Positions 1 through 10,434 of a DNA stretch of 64,000 nucleotides are shown here, in pieces. This stretch comes from Aphelidium insulamus (lineage: Eukaryota > Aphelidiomycota > Aphelidea > Aphelidiaceae). The DNA lies in the NCBI GenBank assembly GCA_036784855.1, contig JAZDSV010000047.1:33307-97306 (forward strand), read 5' to 3'. Every line of letters starts with the position of its first letter. Within the stretch, counting starts at the first letter, position 1. The translations under genes were made by a program, and so were the position numbers. The notes beneath the pieces are model-generated. The model made no database searches, had not been told where the DNA came from, and worked only from the letters and a program-made list of their open reading frames with translations.

Positions 1-827
1 CTTTATCAAGTTGTCCATGCGCTTCACAGTGCCATCTGGATTTTTCACTTCCTTCGTGCCTGCCAGATGATTATCCAATTTATCTACACTTTTCGCGTGC
101 GGATATATCGGAGTAGTAAAATATTCGTCTTTGAGTTCCACGTGCTTGAAGTCGGATGGGTCTGGCACAGATGGGCAAAACAGATAATCATCTGGGCAGG
201 TGTACTCTTTCGTTTCCATGATCGGCAATGGGTCCTTTTTCCTCGTCTCATACAGGTAATGATCGTCCCAAATTGTAGGGCGCGTCACCGAAAGATAATA
301 GCGTTCCAGAAACTTAACTTGATACCACGGACCAGGATCGGCTTCATTGTAGGGATGAAACGTTTTACAGAGTAGTACATATTCGATCCGATATAACAGT
401 ATTGGTTTTCCGGAGATAAATTTCCCGCCAGCTGAGGAACATGGACATCATCTACGTTCGGCCTTTCTAACCACACGTACTCGTGCTTGATAACGGGCAG
501 CTGGATCGTTGGCTCGTCCAGCGGATAGCTCTGATAATTATCGTTCAGAATGTCCGCGCTGCCTTCATCGACAGCATTATCCTGATCATCATCGTCGTGC
601 AATGCTTCCAGGTAATCTTCGCACTTTTTCTTTGGTGCGTTGCGCGATAATGACTGCTTGCCCCGGCCGCGTTTGGAAGGTCGTTTTGCGGCTGGTTTTT
701 TTCCCTTGGCTTTCCGCGCACGATACGTCTCGTCGTCCGCAGCTTCTGTGTCTGATTCACCCGCCGCAATAGATGTAGTATCTTCCTCATCCGAATGATC
801 GCTGCCACTATCATCGATGACAAACAT
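1..827 (-). pseudogene. N-terminal part of SNF2-like family protein, copy A (frameshifted, cut by window edge)
   Basis: Reading starts at an ATG at 827. An acidic and Lys/Arg-rich leader of about 90 residues is followed by a segment that resembles the N-terminus of the neighbouring gene at 1085-4182: both have a PLDE motif, then an E(Y/F)VW motif, then L-x-PEN. The frame closes at 285. From about position 365 leftwards a different minus-strand frame is open to the window edge, and it continues the similarity, including a F-L-E-R-Y-Y-L-S stretch matching R-F-R-F-S in copy B. One frameshift near 355-370 explains both. The rest lies outside the window. It is probably a decayed duplicate; a sequencing error is the alternative. 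The ATPase part is not visible here, so its function rests entirely on similarity to copy B. Confidence 0.55.
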
Positions 828-1084
828 GGTTGCCGCCGCGGCTGTGGATGATTAGCTGTATATCACGCACTGAATGAGCAGCGCACTCACCACGACGCGG
901 AATTATACGTGTTCGTACCCGTTTGCTGCTACCCACGTCACCGTCGTCGTCTGCGTCTGCAAGTCTTTCTATGTGGAGTTAGAGCCATCAGGTGTCGTGA
1001 GGAATGGCTTACCTTTTGCCATAATATTGTGCGTGTGTGATTTAGCCGAATTTTAGCCGACAGGTTTCAAGACACAAGCTGTCA

Positions 1085-4000
1085 TCATTCAATCCCCTGG
1101 TGATTAACGTTCTTGTTAACCAGCAATGTAGGGCCTGGCAAATGCAAGCCGTGATGATTGTATTCGAATGCAGTTGCAAAAGTCTGCTTACGATAGCCAC
1201 GCCTAGTGCAGCATCGAGCTTCAGCCGTATCAGACATAATCATCCGATATAGATACATGTCAGTGGTCCTATTCAACCAAAGGTCAGTCACCCTGCACAT
1301 CAAGTCAGCGCAATAGAGTAGCGGCAAAATAGTCACTGACCATTTCATTTCGGCCGCCACTGCGTAATTATCACCTCGCTCATCAACCATCGTATCGAAT
1401 ACTATTACTAGTGTCGGCATGATTCTAACGTAGCATGCGCCAATTTCATCTGCTAGCAGCAGGATTACACCAGACTCGGAGTCAATGAAATCGCGCAGAA
1501 TGCGTCGGCGCACAAAACGGCGATCGTAGTCAGCGCGCCAGTGACGGATGTGCCTAGCTTGAAAGTATCGACTAACTGCATCCAGCAGCCTATGCGACTG
1601 AAAGGTGACAACTATGGTGGCTTGGCTGCAGATGTGATACCGAAGCAGCAATACCAGAGCTTCAAATTTGGTTCCATACTGTGCCAGAAGTAAGTTCTCC
1701 TTCTGGTCCTGGCTTGTGTTCACATCAAGCCGTATTGGGTCGATACAATTGTAGCCGCAACGCGCGCACACGTACGGAACAGTCATGCAGTAACCGCAAA
1801 ACACATGGCCGCAGTCTGCAACAAACCAAGAAACTGACTTGTCGGTACTCAATACAGCGCTTGAACAGTTGTTACATTCGACAGTAGCAGTGGAGCGATA
1901 ATAGCTGATAATAGTACCGTGCAATGCCACCTCACGTTGTTTGGCTGAAATCTCTGCCTGCAATGAGCCCAGCTCATTCTCTAACTGCAGAATGGCTGCT
2001 TCATCGGCCACCGGATCCAAAATGGAAAGCTCATGCTCAATTGTCGTAACATTGTCAGTCAACGTGCGCAAGGCATTTGTTGCAGCGTCCATATTAGGCG
2101 TCGCTTTTGAAACAAATCGAGAGTATAATCACCACCGAGGCCATGCCAGCTTGCACTTTGGATACTGTGGCTGACGGACGTATGTTTTGTAAAACAATAA
2201 ATCAGCCGTTCAAGTGCTGACGGTTCGGTATAGATCACGTCTTCAAGCAGCTTGCATCTGGCTGACAAATGTATCCCAACTCAGCACATCGGCGTCTTGC
2301 ATCCCGCAAGCTTGGACCGCATACTCTATCTTTGCGGCATGATCGTGACCACCACGTTCCCCTCTCAAATGTATGGTGAAGCTTGCGTTCAACAGGGTGT
2401 GAAGTTTGTCGTGGTGCTCTGCCGAATCAATCAACCGCCACCACATGATTTTGGCAAGGTCCACCAGTTCCTCTGTAAATGCATTTGGGTCGTCTCTGTT
2501 CTTGTTTGCAATTTCTAGTTCGGTAAGATTTATGGCACGGCCGCAGGAGTACCACCTTCCCTACATCAACAACCACGATATCGGCATTTAGAATGTCGTC
2601 CAGCTTGGAGGCAAATAGAACTTCCGGAGTGCGAAGGTATATGATTCTCGCGTGCGGCAGATAATGCTCAATACATTTTTGCCATAGCTTGCCCATTCTG
2701 GCGGTATTGTGTGCAATGAAGGTTGCCTTGCTGCACTTTAAATTCAGACGATCAATTGAAACTTTCCAATTGACTTGACTGGCCACATAGGGACGCGCAA
2801 CAATCAGCGACAGAAGGGGCAAGAAAACAGCGCGATACTGCAAGCACGGCTAAGCAACAATCACACCATTCATTAAGCACTACTCACATGAGACTCGTTA
2901 AATCGATCAACAAGTTTGCCGAAAAATGCTCCGCGCACCGTGAACTGCTTGTCCGGCTCGCAGTCCAGAATCGCACTTGGATCGAACTCGTAGAATTGCC
3001 GAAGTGAAGCGGAAAAGTACGGGCCGTGTGTATCGAGCTTGATGACATCACGATACGGGTATTGGTCAGATTTCCTTGCGCTCTGAGTCAGTGTACGTGC
3101 ATTCTCCAGTGACAGCAGCCACGACAATTGCCTCAGCTGATAGTACTTCATATCACGTCGAAGCAAGGGGGACCTGACCGTAGCTTCAACGTGACCGTAA
3201 GAGCTCGGAAAGTATACATCGGGGCTGTAGCAATGCACAGTAGATTGTTGCTTAAGACAGTATGCAATGAAATCCAGGCCGGGAACTGGCAAACCATATT
3301 TGACCCTATCCACCACTTTGTTCAGCACAAGAAACGCCTGGTAGTCGAATTCATAACTTCTTCCCGTGCGCACTTCGCAACCCTCCACATGAACTACTTT
3401 GTTGATTTCAACCGGGACGTTTCTGTATAAGGATTGAACAAGATCGTATTTGAAAGTCGGATCGTCTACTGCGTCCAAGTACATGTCCATGACATCATCC
3501 TCCGGCGTCATGAACTTGCTCATGAATTCGGTGCCACTTTGTGTGCAAAAAGGACGGCTAAAACGAAATCGGCGCAGCGTTGTATCTGGATTATTTCTTA
3601 CGAAACTCCGCGCCATCCCGCACTTGCCCGCGAACAAGAACTTGTAAGTATTTTCTGGTTCCAGGGAGACCAGCAACTTTGGCGCAGGGTTGTTGATTCC
3701 GACGGTCACCTCTGACCAAACAAACTCGCGTTTATAGCTCGGCACAGCTCGGTTCATATATGGCTCCACTGCAGATTCGTCCAGCGGCAGGGGTGTGAAT
3801 TCGTGTGCTTCTTTCGCATCATATATTGAATCGTCACCCGCCGGAATGGCATCAGACTCAGCAATATCGTCGCCGTCCGCAATCTCGATATCAACATCAC
3901 CGCCATCGCTGGACACGGCGATATCGCCGGGCGCACCTGGCAAGATCGCAGTTGGCGATTTAATATATCATCTTTAAACAAAATGGCGCAGTACTTGCCT

Positions 4001-4182
4001 CTGCGGGCAATGCGCCGTGGCGCCGACGCTAAACTTTCTCGCTTATATCGACTGACAGTACCTCGCTCAGACATTATCGTGGCACCTTTGATATGCAAAG
4101 TGAAGGATATACGTGCGAAACTGCTGATTGTGTCGTTGACTGTGTTAACCCTGACCTTTCTTGGGTGAAATGGCCGATACAT
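1085..4182 (-). CDS. Degenerate SNF2/Rad5-like protein with internal RING finger, copy B
   Basis: Read as several exons on the minus strand: roughly 3943-2889, 2840 to about 2567, about 2540-2280, about 2240-2157 and 2103-1085. One clear intron is 2841-2888; another probable one is 2104-2156. The order fits Rad5/HLTF helicases: a family-specific N-terminus, an SNF2 N-lobe, a RING inside the ATPase, then a helicase C-lobe. The RING spacing is CNNC...CGHVFCGYC...CARC. Key motifs are altered. The Walker A position reads GAFFGKLV, without the usual GKT, and the DEAH position reads WRLIDSAEHH. The C-lobe also lacks a clear arginine-finger motif. The 5' end is unsure: an ATG frame begins at 4182 (another ATG at SERG), but its junction to the exon starting near 3938 is not resolved. 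It may be a non-catalytic SNF2 relative, a transposon- or virus-derived gene, or a decaying one. Confidence 0.5.
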
Positions 4183-4596
4183 GTAGTCGACAATTTGGGC
4201 ACACTATAATTGAACGCTCTGATGGCATATCTGGCAATACATGTACGCCCATTGCCTCAATGCAATGCGGTTAAATGAAGCTACAGTACACACATTAACA
4301 TATATATAGAAGAACGACGCGAAATTATAGGGGCCATCAGATACTCTTGATCAACAGGAGCGTTCAGATTGTTGAGCTTGACATATAATGATATAGTCAT
4401 CATGTGGCACAGAATGCTGTTCAGCACTGGTGAAATAGGTGCGGCGCGGCGGTGTGTGGGTGTAAATGCACAGCCCGCGCTGCACACAGTAACTGGGAGT
4501 GACGAGAAAGAGAAAGAGAATGAGAGAGAGTGAGAGTGAGAGATTGAAAGCAAAGTAAGGTCACGGTCTGATCTATGCAGATATATGCGCGTGGCG
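4183..4596. other. Intergenic, no gene seen
   Basis: About 410 bases between two minus-strand genes. It holds a purine-rich GA run at about 4501-4550 and AT-rich spacer. I see no exon-like frame or RNA gene. Confidence 0.5.
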
Positions 4597-6000
4597 TTAT
4601 TGTTTTGCACAAGCTCTCAACTGCGATGTCATCAACTCGAGCGATGTCCACTGGGAGCGCGTAAAGCCGTCGAGCACTGCATACACGGGCTCCAGTGCGT
4701 GCCACATTAGTGTATCGTGGTCGGGCACTGAGCTCATTACAGCTTCCACCAGCAACTCGACCCTGGTTCGCACATACGTGTCCAACTCCAACAACTGGAG
4801 AGAGTTGTTGGAGTTGTGGCGCCGCGCAGTGAGCGCCTGAAGCACGTCCATGGTGTAGAATAGTGACTCTCTCGCTACTTGCCGCTGTTCGATGTTGCTT
4901 ACTTGGGTATCAGCGTAGATGGCGGACACTAGTTGTTCCACGCGTCCCAGCAGAGAGTAGATGGCTAGCCGGCCTAGGGGTGACTGCACGGGACTCGGAC
5001 CGCCAATGCATGCCATCTGCAGCCAAACCTGCCTCAACAAATCCAAAGCATGCAAGCTCTCAGCGGTGTCCAGAGCCGTGTCAGTGCACACATATGCGCG
5101 AATAAGTGCAGTGTGCGCAGCCTGCAGCGGCTCCATCAGTCCGAATAGTGCAGCGGTTATGCATCGCGCATCCAACACTGTCTCGCAGGTCATCACATCT
5201 GCATAGAGTATTAAGAAGATACAGATACGCAAATAAAGTGAACGCGCCTCCAACAGCCGTGAATAACTGAACAAGTGTGTGTGCCACTGCTTGAATGTTG
5301 GTAGCAGCGCCAGTGTCTGCGAGCCGGGTGACACCCACCTCGAGCAGTCGACACAGTTGCAATTGCTCTAGTGCAATTAGTCATTGAATAATTGAGCAAG
5401 CACCACGTGTATTTACCAAGCTGGCGGAGGCGCGGAGATAGTGACGCGTCTGCACGGCGACGTGTTTTTAGCGAGTTCAGCACTCGTAGCATTGACATGC
5501 TCTTTTGCGTGGCTGTACGCGTATCATCTTGAACAGCTATAGCCGCAACTTCTACATGGCCCGTATCAGCTATGCCGATAGCTGTGTCATCTTTAGCCAT
5601 CGTGTGCTCCAAGTGCTGTATGCGCGCGCACAGCTCTGCCTCCCGCTCGGCACCGGCAGCAATGGCACACTCGGTATCGCGCACTCTGCGACGCCAACCG
5701 CGCACCCAGTCACGCACAGTGGTCACCATATCATCAGTTGTGGTTCCAGCATCGGCGGAGTGTGCATCCGAATTCAGGTTGCCGTGCTGGCCAGTTGCGA
5801 CACCGCCGGGTGGCTGTAGCAGGCGCCACTCTAGCGCGTCCAGCGGGTCCTTGATGGCGCCGACACGCGACACGGCCTCCTCGACGCTCTCTGCAAAGTG
5901 TCGCCTCTTCAGCACCAACATGGCCTGTCCACATACATCATCTAATGTAGAGGCACGTGCATGAAAGTTCACTTGCCAGTGCAAAGCGCAGCCGCTCCAT
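4597..6000 (-). CDS. Hypothetical protein with coiled-coil-like middle
   Basis: I do not recognise a family. The best reading from the 3' end is an exon 5289-4597, a 29-nt microexon 5367-5339, and an upstream exon ending at 5418. Frames agree at both junctions, which gives a continuous RLRQLEQLQLCRLLE segment. The middle has heptad-like charged residues (TVRDWVRGWRRRVRDTE). The C-terminal 230 residues are mostly helical-looking and Leu/Ala-rich. The 5' end is uncertain. The long upstream frame has no ATG, whereas an ATG at 6000 reads MERLRFALA and joins the long frame in phase only by removing 31 nt (GT...AG), shorter than the other introns here. A tethering or scaffold protein is possible, but that is a guess. 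Confidence 0.5.
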
Positions 6001-6215
6001 GACTTAATACTTATTGTCTGTGTGATATGTCTGAACCTTGACACAGACAATTTACAAAATATCTACATGCACACATGCACAGGCACGTGTCACATCGCAG
6101 CCACCCTTCCTTTGCGGTGCCGTGATTGGCTGCAGAGGACAAGATGCACATTGCAGCCTTGAACTTGAAGGCAACGTGACTTCTGCTTACATTCGCTGCA
6201 AATTGTTCTGCCAAC

Positions 6216-6674
6216 ATGGACCAAGTACAGCTGCTGCTACTTGTAGCGGTATTCACATCGGCCGCCGTGGTATTTGCCATGTCACCTCCGCGCTTTCCAC
6301 AGTCGCCCAGCGAGACAACACCTCTGCTTGCATTGGGTGATAATGCTATTGCATTGAATCCGGAAGAGACATCAACTGCTTCAGATCCACGTCGTGCCAA
6401 TGCACGCGCTGCCTTGATGCTTGCTGCAGATTCGTGCGCAGTGGCCGGCCTGTTGGCGGCACTGGCGGCACATACTTTTGTACCCGCCAGTGCCATGGGC
6501 GCTGCACTTTTTTCAACAGAAGCGGTCAAGTGTCTTCTACTTAATTCGGTAATGTGTAGTTGTAAGCACTCGTGCGATCAGTCTCCGTGTCCAGCATCAG
6601 TGGAAGATTACGTGATGGCCAGATTTGGTGGGCCAGCAGACTCTGCCCCAGAACAAGTGGAAATGGAGCGCTAG
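6216..6674 (+). CDS. Small protein with signal peptide (cluster member 1)
   Basis: A single exon of 152 residues. It starts with a hydrophobic leader (MDQVQLLLLVAVFTSAAVVF) typical of a signal peptide. A Pro/Ser/Thr and Ala-rich middle follows, then a Cys-containing segment (CSCKHSCDQSPC) and an acidic tail. There is a second hydrophobic Ala-rich stretch around residues 65-95. It is first of three same-strand genes of similar size and plan (6216, 6814, 7608), which suggests a local family that has diverged strongly. No enzyme motif is visible. It could be secreted or membrane-anchored; a role as an effector or cell-surface protein is inference. Confidence 0.5.
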   Translation: MDQVQLLLLVAVFTSAAVVFAMSPPRFPQSPSETTPLLALGDNAIALNPEETSTASDPRRANARAALMLAADSCAVAGLLAALAAHTFVPASAMGAALFSTEAVKCLLLNSVMCSCKHSCDQSPCPASVEDYVMARFGGPADSAPEQVEMER

Positions 6675-6813
6675 CGCACAGCGACAAGCGTAATAGATAG
6701 AAGGAACACATTTAACACAAATTATCTATCTGACAGCCGTAGATACCTAGAACATACCTTATGGACACAGAACACAATCGGAACTGTGGCACTGCGCCTC
6801 TCGCTATCACGAG

Positions 6814-7338
6814 ATGAAATTTATCGCTGCGCTTTGCGTCGCTTTCTTGGCGGTGCTGTCCGCGGCGCGCGCCTCTCCCACCCCACCACGTGCACCGCAG
6901 CATACAGCAGTCAGTCATCATCATTCGTCCACCGACGCCGGTGGTGGCAATTCCGAGCTGGCCGGGGTCGGCAGGCGACGCATCAGCACTGAAGTCGCGT
7001 GGCGCCCCGATTTGCACACCGGGTGCTCATGCATTGATCGGTGTGACCGGCCGTTTGCCGCTACTTACGCGCGCACCGCCGCTGCCTGCACCGGGTGCAT
7101 GACATGGGCGTCCGCGTTGGCAAAGTTGCACGGCGGGAGTGGTGTATTTGGCACGGCGCTGCTCGGCTCGCCCACGGTCCTGGCGGCGTGTTCCACCATG
7201 GCGTGCTCTCTTGGTTTACTGGGCTGTTTGCTGAGTCTGCGGGAGCAGCAGGAGCGTGAGGCGTGGCAGTTGTTGGAGGATAGTCGCACCCACTCCAACG
7301 AGGCGCCCGCCGCCGATTCCATACGTGATAATCGCTAA
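6814..7338 (+). CDS. Small Cys-containing secreted protein (cluster member 2)
   Basis: A single exon of 174 residues. MKFIAALCVAFLAVLSAARA is a clean signal peptide with an A-x-A cleavage motif. Then come a Pro/His/Ser-rich stretch, a Cys-rich block (CSCIDRC followed by CTGC), and a hydrophobic Gly/Leu/Cys segment near residues 110-145. The tail is charged. The general layout of leader, low-complexity linker, CxC motifs and a hydrophobic segment is shared with the neighbours at 6216 and 7608. The function is unknown. The hydrophobic segment might be a transmembrane anchor rather than part of a secreted fold. Confidence 0.55.
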   Translation: MKFIAALCVAFLAVLSAARASPTPPRAPQHTAVSHHHSSTDAGGGNSELAGVGRRRISTEVAWRPDLHTGCSCIDRCDRPFAATYARTAAACTGCMTWASALAKLHGGSGVFGTALLGSPTVLAACSTMACSLGLLGCLLSLREQQEREAWQLLEDSRTHSNEAPAADSIRDNR

Positions 7339-7607
7339 TGCATACTGTATGACATATGTATGTCTGTCATTGCGCGTGTTCACTCTACGGAACCCAACAT
7401 ACGAAACGAAATACAGGCTATATTTTTTCAGTACATATTGTGCTCCACTGCACACACATTATGCTTATGCTACAGCTATGGATTGTAATAGAGAAGCAAT
7501 ACTGTGGCAGTTTGAACTGCCGCGCGTTCAAGGCGCAGTGATTGATGGACAACGTCAGGGGTACATCAGCGTCACGTTCTCTTTTGTCGAAATTTTTTTT
7601 TGGCGCG

Positions 7608-8102
7608 ATGAAGTTGACATTCGTGGCGATGCTCTTGACTAGCGGCTGCGCGGTGCGCGCCATGCCCATGATGCACGGTGAGGTGGATCGCGGCGGTGAG
7701 GAGGTTGGCCTGCCACTGTTGGCAGGTGGCTCGGTGCCAGGCGGTTCAGGTGAAGCCGCGGATGATACATTAGCCCTCGGCGCCGCGCCAACTGGCGACG
7801 GCTCAATTAATGAAGAGGTTAGCGTGAGTAGTGGGGCAGAGTACGGTGCTATCATCATGCAGCCGGTGGGGGACGGTTTGGCATCAAACCGACCAGTGGA
7901 CGTCCGCGATGCTTGGTATAGGCAACAACGTAGTATCGTTTTACATGGTAATGGCGCACTTTGCTACCTTTCCAGCACCATGGCACCTTTTTTATGTCCG
8001 AAATTCTGCTGCTGTCTCGCTTGCATGACCCAGCCTTGCGCTTTCTGGACCGCTTCCGCAGTTTATTTGGGAATTGCGGTGTGCTGTGATTGCATCGAAT
8101 GA
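7608..8102 (+). CDS. Small Cys-rich secreted or anchored protein (cluster member 3)
   Basis: The frame is open from 7542, but the ATG at 7608 is preferred because it begins a standard signal peptide (MKLTFVAMLLTSGCAVRA). From there the product is 164 residues. The middle is Gly-rich and acidic. The C-terminal 50 residues are hydrophobic and Cys-rich (CPKFCCCLACMTQPC, ending in CCDCIE), which could be a membrane-embedded hairpin with palmoylation-prone cysteines or a disulfide module. It is third in the run of three similar small genes. I recognise no family. Confidence 0.5.
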   Translation: MKLTFVAMLLTSGCAVRAMPMMHGEVDRGGEEVGLPLLAGGSVPGGSGEAADDTLALGAAPTGDGSINEEVSVSSGAEYGAIIMQPVGDGLASNRPVDVRDAWYRQQRSIVLHGNGALCYLSSTMAPFLCPKFCCCLACMTQPCAFWTASAVYLGIAVCCDCIE

Positions 8103-8481
8103 ACGGCGGGCGTTTCTACCTAATTCAACCAGATTAAATAAAAAAATGTGAATTAATCTTCTTGCATAAATATCATATCTCTCATCTGCCATGTTGTGTC
8201 CAATAGATGAGATGTTGTGTCCAAAAATGAGATGTTGTGTCCAAAAGATGCACACTCCTTACCGCCACTAGTTAACGGATGGCACAGACGATGTGGCTGC
8301 ATTGAATGCTTGAGCGGCCATGCTTTATTTTACACAAACTCGAAATAAAAAAGCAGGTGATGATAAAAACAAAAGATGATGGTTTTCTCGGAGATGCCGA
8401 AGTCGCAGTGGCGTAATAGAGTCGGATTTGCGGTGATTGGCGCGACATGCTTGTGCCACACTGCGCAGACTGTTCTGTAAA
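8103..8481. repeat. Gene-free spacer with about three tandem copies of a 20-nt unit
   Basis: The word ATGTTGTGTCCAA occurs three times in tandem at about 8191-8250, with 20-21 nt spacing and small differences (AATAGATGAG, AAAATGAG, AAAGATG between the cores). The rest of the 379-base gap is AT-rich, and I see no gene in it. The repeat could be a minisatellite or a set of protein-binding sites upstream of the Smr gene. Confidence 0.6.
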
Positions 8482-9222
8482 ATGGGAAGCGCATTGTCGA
8501 GTGGCGGCGGCGGCGGAGGCGGCACTTCACGTTCAGCGGCGCCATATGGCTCTCGTGACGTACGTGATGTTGGTGGTCAGGGAGATGGAGATGCGCTGGT
8601 GGAGCAGTACCGGCGTAATGCGCGGGAACAGCGCGCGCTGGCCGACTCCCACTTCCAGCGCAGTAAGGAGGCGTACGCGCGCAACGACCACGCGGCCGCC
8701 AAAGAGAGTTCGGCGGCCGGTAAGCGCGCCAACCAGGCGGCGCAAGAGTGGGATAAACGCGCGGCCGACGCCGTGTACGTGGTGAAGAACGGCGGTGTGT
8801 CGGCCACTGCGGACGACGACGACGAGATGGATCTGCATGGGTTGTATGTGCGTGAGGCGGAGCGGCTGGCCCGTGAGCGTGTTTCAAAGTGCTATGCCAG
8901 TGGGCGCACGCAGCTACGCATTATCGTCGGCCGTGGCAATCACAGCAAGGACGGCATTGCCAAGTTGAAACCGGCAGTGCTGCAGGTTCTGGGTGGCATG
9001 GGCCGTGAAGTTCAAGAGTTTCACGTGGACGACAACAATCCCGGTGTGATACTGGTGGGCATTCGCAGTCGCGTAGATGCATCAACATCATCATCATCTG
9101 GCTCATTGCCCGCATCGAGTAGTGGTGATCATGGTGGAGCGTCACAGCCAGAACCGGAACGCAGTACTGCCCGGCGCATACTATCCGCACTGGTTCGGCT
9201 GGGACGCTTTCTGCTGCGATAA
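8482..9222 (+). CDS. DUF1771-Smr domain protein
   Basis: A single exon of 246 residues. The ATG at 8482 gives MGSALSS, a possible N-myristoylation signal, and is preferred over an upstream in-frame ATG at 8437. After a Gly run, residues about 40-100 form a charged helical DUF1771 segment (EQYRRNAREQRALADSHFQR). Residues about 120-205 form an Smr domain with the DLHG motif and the GRGNHS motif. The C-terminus is Ser-rich with a basic amphipathic end. Eukaryotic DUF1771-Smr proteins are linked to RNA cleavage in translation quality control (the Cue2/N4BP2 type) and to uncharacterised short forms; this is a short form lacking CUE or kinase domains. The family call is firm; the substrate is not known. 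Confidence 0.85.
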   Translation: MGSALSSGGGGGGGTSRSAAPYGSRDVRDVGGQGDGDALVEQYRRNAREQRALADSHFQRSKEAYARNDHAAAKESSAAGKRANQAAQEWDKRAADAVYVVKNGGVSATADDDDEMDLHGLYVREAERLARERVSKCYASGRTQLRIIVGRGNHSKDGIAKLKPAVLQVLGGMGREVQEFHVDDNNPGVILVGIRSRVDASTSSSSGSLPASSSGDHGGASQPEPERSTARRILSALVRLGRFLLR

Positions 9223-9348
9223 TTTGATGGTTTATAGAGTCTTAATAGTAGTAGAAATATTATTGCTTATAGTAGTAGTAGATATTATTTCTAGAAGAGC
9301 ACACGGTAGACCTTAGTAGCCGATTGATTAGACAACACTCGACCCAGC

Positions 9349-10020
9349 CTACAGAGCATGTTCGTCTTTAATTACGAGCTCGTCGAGGCTTGAAAATAAT
9401 TCCTTCGTGAAAGTCCCAGCCCTTCCCTTCTCTTTTATCGCTAACGGCCAAAACGTCCCCGATACTAAAATCATTTTGGTAACGGCAGTCAAATTTCGAA
9501 TATGTAATAATACGACAGCTTTCTGGCAATGGCATCGAGATATTTCTTGCATGAATAGCCTACTTTGTCCTGCTGGCACTGCTTCTGTACAACAGACTTT
9601 GAGTCTGATGAAGAGTGACTGGGAACACGAGATTGCGGCATCGACACCAGTAGAGCATCCTTCGCCTTCTTTCCTGCCTCAAACCCACGATTGTTTGGGC
9701 CGACATCTCCAATCGGCGTATCGCCTGGAAGAGGCGTATCTCTTGAATACTTTGAGGCGGGAAGCGGAAATTCGGTTCAACAACTCGTGGGCGTTTTTCA
9801 ATTGGACTGCATCTCGAAAATCGGCAGTTTCGGCGTTTGTTGATCGGTTATCTTGACTACGGTAGTATCCTTGAATGGTGCTCCATCAGCTTGAATGAGA
9901 GCATACCAAACGCTAATACTCGTACCTGTACCTGGCGGAGAAGTTGATGGAAGACTTGACGCCGTGGCACTGGTACTACAAACAGATGCCGACACTTGTA
10001 CTTGTTCTCCGGACTTTGCA
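9349..10020 (-). pseudogene. Decayed Crinkler (CRN) N-terminal module
   Basis: On the minus strand near 9940-9870 the frame reads SISVWYALIQADGAPFKD, closely matching SISVWYELVEAGGALFKD of the intact Crinkler gene at 23332. That frame stops at 9798. The next part of the domain (DAVQLKNAHELLNRISASRL, then KVFK) appears in another frame at about 9830-9740, and a later Ser/Lys-rich part (KKAKDALLVS...) in yet another. At least two frameshifts and stops break the reading. Beyond the N-terminal module a piece reading LVSGTFWPLAIKEKG continues towards 9349. I see no intact start. It is a duplicate that has lost coding capacity. Confidence 0.75.
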
Positions 10021-10434
10021 TTGACTGCTTGATTTAATCAGGTAGGCGGCGCTGCGATTCGTTGATGAGGTATTTCCGTATTTCCTGTTGAGGTCGTGAT
10101 GCCGCCACGACGACTGCATATGACGCATAGAGTGTGGGCGAAACATCTTTCGTAGAGTTAAATGCACATTAATGACACGGCAACGGATGACACTCATTCT
10201 TGCCTTTCTTTACCGTGGACATTTACACTCCGGAAGGAATTTAAGACGGGTTAATTGAGGGCGAGTGAGTGGCTTCCGGCTAAAGTCTCGTTACCGTCAA
10301 TATTCATATGATGCACAGTGGATGTAAGAAAAAAGGGAATTTAATGCGCTTTAACCTTGCAGCTGAGGACAGCTTACATAAAGAGTCACAACTGGTACCA
10401 TCTATGCTCATCTATCTAGGATATGTAACTGGCG
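10021..10434. other. Intergenic, no gene seen
   Basis: About 410 bases between the decayed Crinkler and the 3' end of the UTP21 gene. It may include remnants of the Crinkler 5' end. I see no intact frame or RNA gene. Confidence 0.45.

Noticed and set aside
67-375. Plus-strand open frame at the left edge
   Set aside because: It is antisense to the SNF2-like copy A, whose frame shows homology to copy B; no family match on the plus strand.
1-827. piggyBac-type transposase
   Set aside because: The acidic leader and aromatic motifs first suggested a DDE transposase, but the paired copy at 1085-4182 continues into SNF2 and RING motifs instead.
9407-9856. Plus-strand 149-residue frame
   Set aside because: It is the antisense of the decayed Crinkler; the antisense of the intact Crinkler at 23332 shows the same shadow words.
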